From Littorina saxatilis (taxonomy: Eukaryota > Mollusca > Gastropoda > Littorinimorpha > Littorinidae): 64,000 bases of DNA. Below, piece after piece: positions 10,906-21,800 of the stretch. Below the pieces are notes generated by a model. That model made no database searches. It was not told where the DNA came from and saw only the letters and a program-made list of their open reading frames with translations. The translations under genes were made by a program, and so were the position numbers. Where the stretch lies: positions 20,950,515-21,014,514 of the forward strand of contig NC_090261.1 in NCBI RefSeq assembly GCF_037325665.1, in the 5' to 3' direction. Within the stretch, counting starts at the first letter, position 1. The number at the start of each line of letters is the position of its first letter.

Positions 10906-11542
10906 CAAATATTTTGTCATGTAACAGCAGTATCACAGTAAGCAAGAAACATTTAAACATAGCTTTGTGTTTTAGTGGTCGATCGATGTATATTTGACCC
11001 TTGTGAGATTTCACACAAACGTCAGTGGAAGCTACGGAAAAATTTACAATGTAATTTCTGTTCCCACATTCGGACATTTTGAGAATTTTCCACAACGCTT
11101 ACACGGTACCAGATGTGAAGGTATACGGTATAACTTTCTAAGTAAGTCAGTGAACAAAAATGGTTGGTGAGGAGGAAAGTAACATTTACAAGAGGAGAAG
11201 AAGTTGTTAGCAATAAGAATATAAACAAGATTTTGAAGATAATAAAGAAGACATTTACAGAATTGCACAAAAGAGGAAAGACTATCCAAATGAACTGAAT
11301 TGTGTAAGAATAAATATAGACTAGTCGATAGTGACACAAGATTACAAAGCAAAAGCTTGACAGTATGGTCAAAAGTATATTATAAACTCCATTTACTGGT
11401 ACACACAAAAATGATAGAAATGAAGTGACTAAACTGTAATTTTATTTTCTTCAATATTTTAACAATACAATATCAATTTCATATTTTAACTAGCATTAAA
11501 AAAAAGTAGTACAGTACAGAATCTACTTCACATAAAAAACAA

Positions 11543-12336
11543 ACAAGTCGCGTAAGGCGAAAATACAACATTTAGTCAAGTAGCTGTCGAACTCACAGAA
11601 TCATTCAGTGAAACTGAACGCAATGCCATTTTTCAGCAAGACCGTATACTCGTAGCATCGTCAGTCCACCGCTCATGGCGAAGGCAGTGAAATTGACAAG
11701 AAGAGCGGGGTAGTAGTTGCGCTAAGAAGGATAGCACGCTTTTCTGTACCTCTCTTTGTTTTAACTTTCTGAGCGTGTTTTTAATCCAAACATATCATAT
11801 CTATATGTTTTTGGAATCAGGAACCAACAAGGAATAAGATGAAAGTGTTTTTAAATTGATTTCGACAATTTAATTTTGATAATAATTTTGATATATTTAA
11901 TTTTCAGAGCTTGGTTTTAATTCAAATATAACATATTTATATGTTTTTGGAATCAGAAAATGATGGAGAATAAGATGAACGTAAATTGGGATCGTTTTAT
12001 AAATTTTTATTTTTTTTTTACAATTTTCAGATTTTTAATGACCAAAGTCATTAATTAATTTTTAAGCCACCAAGCTGAAATGCAATACCGAAGTCCGGGC
12101 TTCGTCGAAGACTACTTGACCAAAATTTCAACCAATTTGGTTGAAAAATGAGGGCGTGACAGTGCCGCCTCAACTTTCACGAAAAGCCGGATATGACGTC
12201 ATCAAAGACATTTATCAAATAAATGAAAAAAACGTATGGGGATTTCATACCCAGGAACTCTCATGTCAAATTTCATAAAGATCGGTCCAGTAGTTTAGTC
12301 TGAATCGCTCTACACACACACACAGACAGACAGACA

Positions 12337-12373
<37 letters not shown>

Positions 12374-12436
12374 CACGACCCTCGTCTCGATTCCCCCCTC
12401 TACGTTAAAATATTTAGTCAAAACTTGACTAAATAT
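11543..12436. mobile_element. Interspersed repeat A, copy 1
   Basis: One end is ACAAGTCGCGTAAGGCG followed by TTTAGTCAAG. The other is a small palindrome made of TTTAGTCAA and TTGACTAAA. The same end structure and body recur inverted at 21617-22811 and 43047-43885. Inside is a diverged direct repeat (about 11775-11870 and 11910-12000, each with ATATGTTTTTGGAATCAG) and a CA microsatellite near 12340-12368. It encodes no protein I recognise. Confidence 0.85.
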
Positions 12437-12826
12437 AAAAAGAGTGAATGTAAACACGTTAAACAGACTCTGAATAGGCTAACAAAATTGAATAGATTGA
12501 TCTCTCATATTGCACAATTCTGGTCTTGGACTTACTGCTCCACTTAAAGCAGAGAGAACAGTTTTGACATTTGGTTTTTTTAAAAATTCTTTTCAAAACA
12601 TGGTCAATGCACTTAAGAGATTTTTAGTTGCCAACTGCTGAAAATCTCATCAAACTGAATTCAAGCAACTTTTTTTTCCCAGTCAATTACCAAAGCTAAA
12701 TGTTTCTACACTAGAGAATGATAAATCTTTTTCATAGTGAAATCTCAATCGGTGGAATTCTTTAAGTCGTATTTTTTTCTCCAGAAAACAGAGTGCAAAA
12801 CCTATTGATTCCCCCAGATTGCTGGT

Positions 12827-12832
12827 TTTATT
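12827..12832 (-). terminator. SCCPDH: Candidate SCCPDH polyadenylation signal (AATAAA on minus)
   Basis: TTTATT on the plus strand reads AATAAA in the SCCPDH direction, about 830 nt past the stop codon. If used, the 3'UTR would contain the MITE at 12927-13369. Other candidates lie further left near 11436 and 10425. Confidence 0.35.
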
Positions 12833-12926
12833 TTCAAAAGTCAAGGCAATGCACTGCAAAAGTGAAAAGTCCAGATGTCATCCACATCCACAAGTTACAT
12901 GGTCACCATGGCAAGAACTGTGTGTA

Positions 12927-13369
12927 CAGTGGAAACTCCTTTTGAAGACCTCAACAAATCTGAGAAAATCAGTCCCCTGTTTCTTTGACGCAAGAATTGC
13001 TTGCGGCTAGCCTCTCGCTATGCAAGACAGCGAGAGTGTATATGAAACGGTTTGATGGCTAGCTATGCAAGAATTAAACACCAGTGCTTGATACCAAAAA
13101 GGTTATCTGCACTGGTTGTATAACAGCCGTGAACCACGAATCGGATTGGCAGCTGTACGGACGCCATTTTGTGTGTGTAGCAAGCACCTCCAAGGCATGC
13201 TCGCCAACTCTCGTCAAATTCTTGCGGCGAGAATTCCACAAGAAACGTTACTTCCTCACCCCACTCGCGTCAAAGAAACAATGGAGGTAAATTTCCACAT
13301 TATGACCAGAAAATGAGAAAAAAAAGGGATGGTCTTAAACTGGGGGGTCTTCAATGGGGAGTTCCACTG
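12927..13369. mobile_element. MITE of the CAGTGGAAC family (TA target), in the SCCPDH 3' region
   Basis: Begins CAGTGGAAACTCC directly after TA and ends GGGGAGTTCCACTG. The arms continue as TTTTGAAGACC and GGGTCTTCAA. An inner inverted pair TTTCTTTGACGC / GCGTCAAAGAAA marks an internal hairpin. Short TIRs with TA targets suggest a pogo/Tc1-mariner-driven element. Confidence 0.8.
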
Positions 13370-13659
13370 AACAATAAATGGTTGTCAGTATGCTGTGTAC
13401 AACATTTAAAGTGGTCACATAGGCAAAAGGCGCGTACATAAGCAAAACAAAAACAAACTGGTCCTGTCATCAGTCACGAACTGAGACATAAAAAAGAATG
13501 AATAAACTGTCACGTCTTTTCACAATCAATAGCAAGCTCCAAGTAATCAACTCAAAATAAACTGCTTCTCACAACTGCATCTCAAGTGCAGATAACTCTT
13601 CTGGTCATATGTAATAGATTCAGTGGCTGACGATCCCCTGGCCCTGTCTCAGGGGCAGA

Positions 13660-13756
13660 CTACTCCTCCAGTTGCTGGAACTTGATGTTGTGCTTGTCCA
13701 AACGCTGGATGAGACTGGTGTCTTCAAACGCAGCCGCTGGTGTGTACACGCCACCC
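13660..13756 (-). CDS. SCCPDH: SCCPDH exon 12 (terminal coding exon)
   Basis: Encodes GGVYTPAAAF through QQLEE and the TAG stop (13660-13662). The acceptor AG is at 13758-13757. Confidence 0.96.
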
Positions 13757-15809
13757 CTTCAAGAAAACAGTAAGACAACAATTGAGATCGTGACAAAAAC
13801 AGTGAGACTACAGCTCTTCCTAAGATCAAACGCTCAATCTGTCCAACTGTTGACAAGATGCTTTGCAACAGTGGTACAGTATGGCCTGTATCTTATCCTA
13901 CATACATGAGTGAGACCACTCATGAGATAACAATATCGTTCAAACCACACGAATGTATATCATGTAAATGAGGTCATGTCAAACTAGTTTGGCAGGGACC
14001 TGCTTTTAGACTGCTCATGATGCCAGAGTCACTGAGAAAGGTCATTGTGGAAACCCTTTTACACTATGCTGTTTCTCCTGGTAGAAGTTTTAGAACTTTC
14101 ATGTCACGCTAGAGTGACGTGTCTTTGCTTTGACGTCAATGATTGCACGAGGCTTTGGATGAGGTTCCAAAAGAAGCGTCTTGAATTTGGACGCTTCCAA
14201 TGCGGGACGTTTTAAGTAAAATACACATAAGTACAGTTTGTAGGATAAACAGAATACTACATGGCTTGCTGTGGCGTACCAGATTTACACTAGTTGCTTT
14301 CGCTCGCAGGTGAGACAGTGACAAAAGGTCAGGTGTCATGTCTACTGTCCCGAATGACACACGATTGCTGACATTTCACCATTGCCAAAAGAATAAACAA
14401 ATAAGAAATAGGTAGAAAATGAATGTGAAAACTGACTTTGATTGTTGATCTGTATTTTCTATACCACTAACAAATAATCTACTTACACATAGCTGTTTGG
14501 CAAATGTATGTTGCATGGGACACACTGACATGAAAGTGGAAGATGTTTTTCCCTCTAGAGAAACTACATATCAAGTTACACTTTTTGTGCTCTTCCATTC
14601 CAGTTGGCAATCAATTGTTAACGCATGTTATTAGAAAAAACAGAATGAAAACAGATTAGATAGAATGAAAAATGCACTGGTGATGTCATTTGGGACATAC
14701 TGACATGAAAACGTCACCTTTTGTCATTGTCTCAGTTCAATATCTAAAAAAAAACACCCCGCGTAAATCTGGTACGACACAGCAAGCCATGTAGTATTCT
14801 CTATCTATGACCTCCACATATTTGAGAAAATCTTAAAATGAAGGTAAAACTGTAGACGTTATGAACCAAAGAAAGACAGTGCTAAGCCTTCAAAAAGATA
14901 AGATACTATTGCCTGTCCTACTTTGATGCATCATTGATACAAATGTTTGGTTCATAGATTGTGTTTGCTGTGTAACAAACTTGCCAATTTGGAATTAAGG
15001 CCTGTTTATTACACTCTACTCACTCTTTGGGCAGACGACTCTTCTCCTTGACGATGACAAGGCCAGCTTGCACCATGCAGATAGGGGTTGTCACATAGCC
15101 TGGCTCTTTCAAACACACACATACACACAGAACACGTCAACCACATTCAAAATAAATGTCAAAATCTCAACTTCTGAAGTTAATGCAAGCGAATATACTC
15201 CTTCTGTGTTCGTGGGCTGAAACTCCCATGTACACTCGTGGGTTTTTTTGCACGAGTGGAATTTTACGTGTATGACCGTTTTTTTACTCCGCCATTTAGG
15301 CAGCCATACGCCGTTTTCGGAGCAAAAATATACTCCTATATGATATTAATAGAGCGCAACAAACTTTTTAAATGAATTTCAAAATCTCTACATGTGAGTT
15401 TTTTTTAACCTTGTTTTCTATTTCTCTTCTCCTTCTCATGGTGTTCTATTGCATTTCTGTAATTCATGTGCTGCATCTAGTGAAAAAGCTGCTTTGCACA
15501 AGAAAAATGACAAAGTCCTTTTGTTGTCATTTGGTTTGTGCAAAACATCAGTTTTCTTTTCTTTTCCAAGTGAACATACTACTTCTGTAAACCCTTCAGG
15601 TGCTTCAAGTTATCTCCCTTCTTGGCCTTTGCCTGGATTGACTGCAAGTACAAACATCTCGGTAGGCATCTTCACATCAAAACTATGTCATCAGAACCTC
15701 TCAAGCAAAATGCAGACAAAGCCTTGCTTCTGTTTCAAGACATTTAACTTTCCTATTCTTATGTGTGTGTTTTAGTTGTTGTTGTGCAAAGTAAAGAAGT
15801 GTGTGTGTG

Positions 15810-15878
<69 letters not shown>

Positions 15879-18800
15879 CTCAAATTGTATGATAAACATA
15901 TACACATCTTGCTTCATTGCTGGAAGGGGAAAAGATGAGGAAATTACCTGGCCCACTGACTTTGGTGACCATCTTCTTGTCCGGCTCCTCCTCATGCTGC
16001 GCCTCATGGTCCTGCAGTTTTTGACTGTAGCCACTGGCCAGGAACGTCCACGAGAAGCTGGTCCCCTTAATCTACACAGCGCAACAATAACACTGTTTGC
16101 TATACAACCCTCCTTGTACGACCTTAAAACATCTGAAAAAAATCAAGTCTTAAAAAGGAGGGAGTCTTAAAATGGGGGTATATTTACAGAGGTTATGAAC
16201 AGAAAATCTGAGAAAACATGGTCTTCACAGGGAGAGAGTCTTCAATGCAGTGGTCTTCACAGGGAGAGAGTCTCTAATGAAGGGGTCTTCACAGAGAGAG
16301 AGTCTTCAATGCAGGGGTCTTCACAGGGAGAGAGTCTTCAATGTAGGGGTCTTCACAGAGAGAGAGTCTTCAATGCAGGGGTCTTCACAGAGAGAGAGTC
16401 TTCAATGCAGGGGTCTTCACAGGGAGAGAGTCTTCAATGCAGGGGTCTTCACAGGGAGAGAGTCTTCAATGTAGGGGTCTTCACAGGGAGAGAGTCTTCA
16501 ATGTAGGGGTCTTCACAGGGAGAGAGTCTTCAATGTAGGGGTCTTCACAGGGAGAGAGTCTTCAATGTAGGGGTCTTCACAGAGAGTCTTCAATGTAGGG
16601 GTCTTCACAGAGAGAGAGTCTTCAATGTAGGGGTCTTCACAGAGAGAGAGTCTTCAATGCAGGGGTCTTCACAGAGAGAGAGTCTTCAATGCAGGGGTCT
16701 TCACAGAGAGAGAGTCTTCAATGCAGGGGTCTTCACAGAGAGAGTCTTCAATGTAGGGGTCTTCACAGGGAGAGAGTATTCAATGCAGGGGTCTTCACAG
16801 GGAGAGAGTCTTCAATGTAGGGGTCTTCACAGGGAGAGAGTCTTCAATGTAGGGGTCTTCACAGGGGAGCTTCACAGTACACCTCAGTTAACACAAACAT
16901 TGTTGCAAGTTCTGATTTTATAATTCACAGATTAAAAACATGCAAGTTTATTGTCTGGATCTGTTTCATCTTAATCATTTTCAGGTAGTGTATAATCAAT
17001 CTGATCAATGCTTGTACTGGATAACCTTTTCTCTACACAAAGGCAAGATGATCAAGAAGCATGAAACATTTTGATTAATTCTTTATTTACCGAGTAATCT
17101 TAACCTAGTTCTGGTGTAGCGCACTTCTAAAAACGTTCAACGTACACAAGTAAAAGATCTTGTTTTTTCAAATTACTAAATATTTTATGTACACACGAAA
17201 AAGTCTTGTTTTTTCCAACATTACCTAACAAGAAGCAAATCAAGTCAACATCAAAGCCTACCTGAGCCATTGTTGGTCCGCCTTTCTTGAAGACTCCAGC
17301 AGTAAAAAAGCTTGGGAACTGGAGCAAAAGAAAGTCATCATAATCAGCACTGCATAAAAAAAACCCACGTAACCGTGTCAAATTGAAAAAAGAATGTGTC
17401 TTGACAAAATAATGCAACCAGGAACAAGATGTTCTTGTTTATATTCCTTATACAAGCACAATTCAAAGCCAACATTCACTTTTTAACTGATCACAACTTA
17501 TATGAACTGAAAGGCTCACTTAGCAGAATGGGAACACAACAAAATCAAGTCTAGCTTGATAAATCCCCATCATAAGTGATACTTCTGTGTTAATGGACTG
17601 CAACTCCCACGGACACTCGTGTTTTTGCATGACTGGGTTTATATGTGTATGACCATTTTTACCCCGCCATTCAGGCAGCCATAATCCTATTTTGGGGGAA
17701 GCATGCTGGGTATTTTCTTGTTTCTATAACCCATTGAACTCTGACATGGATTACAGGATGTTTTCTGCACATACTTGGGTCTTGTGCTTGCATGTACACA
17801 CAAAGGCAGATAAGGTACTAGTAGGTCTGCACTTAAGTTGACCTGGGAGATAAAAAAAATCTCCACCCTTAACACACCAGACACAGCCTGGATACAAACC
17901 TCGAACCTTCCACAAGGAAGGCCCGCGTCTTAACCACTAGGCAATTGCGCCCATCACCAGTGATATATTAAGAAGGAAAAGAGGACATTACCATCAAGAG
18001 GAGAGATCTGGTCGGGCCAAACTTTGCCATGAGGCCGAAGATGACGGCAAAGAAAGCCATGGCGTAGGCTGCAAAGCGACTGGGCCGGCAGAAGTAGGGA
18101 ATGAACTGGACCTGTTTCACAGAGAGAACAAGTTTAGCATGATTACATCAATACACCAATGTATACAGCAACATATCTGAAGTATGATGCGTTCACACAA
18201 CACACAATTGTGTGTGCACAATGATCTCTCTCACATGGTGCATGGTGGACCCAATGTGAAGAAATAAATCTTGAAACTTCTCCCTCAAGCTCATTTACAA
18301 ACACACTGTCATCCTTATGAGACAAGCTTTACTAGTCTGTTCTATTCTGAGTCAACTCTTCCCTTTTTCAAGAGTCTCTGCAGTTCTTGACAAAAGTTTT
18401 ATGAGCAAATCAAAACAAGCACGTTTCTCAAATGCAAAATGTCAACTCTCAACTGTAAACAATCATAACACTTATCGAGAGCAACTGCAACTGTGGACAA
18501 TCACATTATTGACGAAGAGAAACTTTAATTCTTCACTGTGAACTTCTTCTTCTGCATTCGTGGGCTGAAACTCCCACGTACACGTGTTTTTTTGCACGAG
18601 TGGAATTTTACGTGTATGACAGTTTTTTACCCTGCCATTTAGGCAGCCATACGCCGTTTTCGGAGGAAGCATGCTGGGTATTTTCGTGTTTCTATAACCC
18701 ACCGAACTCTGACATGGATTACAGGATCTTTTTCGTGCGCACTTGGTCTTGTGCTTGCGTGTACACACGGGGGTGTTCGGACACCAAGGAGAGTCTGCTC

Positions 18801-21800
18801 ACAAAGTTGACTCTGAGAAATAAATCTCTCGCAGAACGTGGGGACGAACTTACGCTGACAGCGGCCAACTGGATACAAATCTAGCGCGCTACCGACTGAA
18901 CTACATCCCCACCCACTGTCAACAATTTACATCGCCAACTAAGAGAAATGCCAACTAATAACACTGAACAACAAAATGACTAACTGGTCTCTGTTTTTTC
19001 TCGTCAAAGGCAAATCTCTGTGAGCGCTGCACCACGGACTTGTCGCTGCCAGGGAAGGGCAGGCACCACTTGTCCGTCTCCTTACTGTGGAATAGGGTGG
19101 GGCTGGAACACACAACGCACAGATATAATACTTGCTGTGGACAGGAGCGTATGTAATGCAATAACATCATTTCCGCAACAGGGAACACATAACAAAATCA
19201 TGTCACTGCTATGAAAAGGAAATTTATTCTTCGTTCACGGGCTGAAACGCCCACAGTTATTACGTGTATGACCGTTTTTACCCCGCCATTTAGGAAGTCA
19301 TATGCCACTTTCGGGGGAGAAAAGGAACAATTTTCACAAAATAACATCACCATTATGAAAAAGAAAAGTCACAAAATAACAGCAGGAGCCGTGATGAAGA
19401 TAAATGCCACAACATAAAAACTCTATTAGGCGAGAGATAAAACACCATGCAATATCATGTATGCCGCACAATTTAAACAGACCACCTCCACAATGCAGAA
19501 GAGATAGGGCGTGCAAAGTATAACATTATTTTCAGAAGAAATTAGGCACACAAGGTCCTCCTATTTTTAAAACAGGAGAAGGTTGTGGAAGAGGTGGTGG
19601 TTGTTTGACAAAACTCAACGCTTTCCTACAACCAGTCAACCTTCCTTCACACCCAAGTGAAATCTGTCAGGAGTTAAAATACCACCAACAAGTTTAGCAG
19701 GATAGTGCAATGGTTCCTGTGCTTCATCAGAACTAGCAGTTCAGCGCTTTCAGGGTGAAGCACAAAAATCTCACTTTTCTTAAATCCTCTTTCACAGTGA
19801 GGTGAAATCTAACCAAATTTTGTTTATCCTGGAGTAGCCTCCCTTGCTCATCTGTCCGTTTGTTTTGGTTTGCGAGTCGTAAAGTGTGAATCGTTAATCT
19901 GTAGTTCTTCTTTCTGTTCTGTCGTCTGTCTTCTTTTTTCTGATTTTTGTGCCCGAGGAAGATTGATCGAAAAGTCGTACCTTGTTATTCGTATTATCTT
20001 CGTTAAACATGCGAGTACGCTGTCACATTTGTTTGTTTGTTTGTTTGCTTAACGCCCAGCCGACCACGAAGGGCCATATCAGGGCGGTGCTGCTTTGACA
20101 TATAACGTGCGCCACACACAAGACAGAAGTCGCAGCACAGGCTTCATGTCTCACCCAGTCACATTATTCTGACACCGGACCAACCAGTCCTAGCACTAAC
20201 CCCATAATGCCAGACGCCAGGCGGAGCAGCCACTAGATTGCCAATTTTAAAGTCTTAGGTATGACCCGGCCGGGGTTCGAACCCACGACCTCCCGATCAC
20301 GGGGCGGACGCCTTACCACTAGGCCAACCGTGCCGGTCCGCTGTCACATGACAGCATATGAATGAAAGAGTGTGACATGAAGTTCTTGTACATCATTGCA
20401 AAGAGTGTGAATGATGTTTTAGTTTAGATGTCAAGCGCTTAGAGCAAGCCTTTTTAACGAAAGTTTTTGATTTAGCGCTATATAAATGTTCTTATTATTA
20501 TTATTATTATTATATGGATCCTGTAGCTCACTAGTAGAGCAGCTCACCGTTTTGGTGGTCGGTGCTTGCTGCGAGGCAGAGGGTTGGGGAAAAGCGATTT
20601 CCTCAAGGCAGGCAGCTCCCCTGCATTAGCAAAACCATACACTGCCGACTCAAAGGTGGCAAAGTTTGCAGCGATACCCTGAAAAACAGTGGCAGGAAAA
20701 AGAAAGTGTTTGACAGTCACTCACCGTTTGGGAGGTCTGTGAGCGCTTCGTGGTAAGGGGTTAGGAAAGAGAGCTTTTCTCAAGGGCTGCAGCTCACCAG
20801 AGTCGGCAAAGCCATACACAGCCGACTCAAACGTAGCATAGTTTAACACAAGCCCCTGCAAAGGGACATAATTTAAGTTGCAAGCCTTCAAACTTGGACA
20901 CAATTAAGTCACAATCAAGACTTGTTATGCTGTTACATGTATATGTTTGACTGGATGGGGGGAGTGAGCGAGAGGAAAGAGGAAGCAGAAGAGTGAAACA
21001 TGTCAAATGAATACTGAGACACAGGTTAAGAAACACATTTTCATGTGTGCACTAATTTTCTCTAAGCAGCAGTACAGCTCTAAGACTGAATTGTCAATGC
21101 ATTGCAATTTTCATGCCACAGACTGCTGCAGCTTGTATTTAGTAACATTACAGAAACTGTATCTTGATGTGTTTTATTTAACTTGCCATAATTATTAACT
21201 TGAATTTCTGCTAAAAGTAGACATAGTGTCAAAAGTAAAGTTTGCATATCTCACATCTGGTCCTGGTGAGAGATTGAGGAATCCTTCAACTGCATTCAGG
21301 TCACCTGCAATCAATTTTTTAAAAGTTAACAGTCTTGCAAATTGCAGGGAACCATTTACAATCATAAGACCACTCCCGCTGCACCCCACCCCATGCAACT
21401 TCTGGGTGGTGCAATGTAGCAGATTCCGAGGGTCTGTCACTGGTGGCTGAATTTGTTTAGCATATGAATGCATCAAGAACAGTACAATGTATGATTGTTA
21501 CGTAGCAGATGACAATGTATAATGATGTCCAGACAGGTTTCTTTACTAATCAAATAGCAACAAATTTCTCTCACACAAATTACACTGTGTATAGCTGTTC
21601 TTGTTGCTGACTTGTTACATTTAGTCAAGTTTTGACTAAGTGTTTTAAAGGCATATGTATGCGCTCCCGTGTTTACAAAGTGTAGTTTGCCCATAATCGA
21701 TGTCAAACGCACCATAAGACCATGTAATGACGATATGTCGCCATGCGCGGACCATATACATGCATTACAGCTTGTTTTAGAGTCTCAAAAACTTTGGATG

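Noticed and set aside
15701-16170. Cys-Val and His-Thr ORFs on both strands
   Set aside because: Artefacts of the GT microsatellite. The true minus-strand coding here is SCCPDH exon 10.
16219-16868. Regular 32-bp array resembling a CRISPR
   Set aside because: There are no unique spacers; the whole unit repeats head to tail, and the context is a eukaryotic intron.
16195-16923. ORFs of 74-103 codons with repeated GVFTERESSMQ-like peptides
   Set aside because: They are readings of the 32-bp minisatellite in different frames. Three units make 96 nt, so open frames arise automatically; no start context or splice logic.
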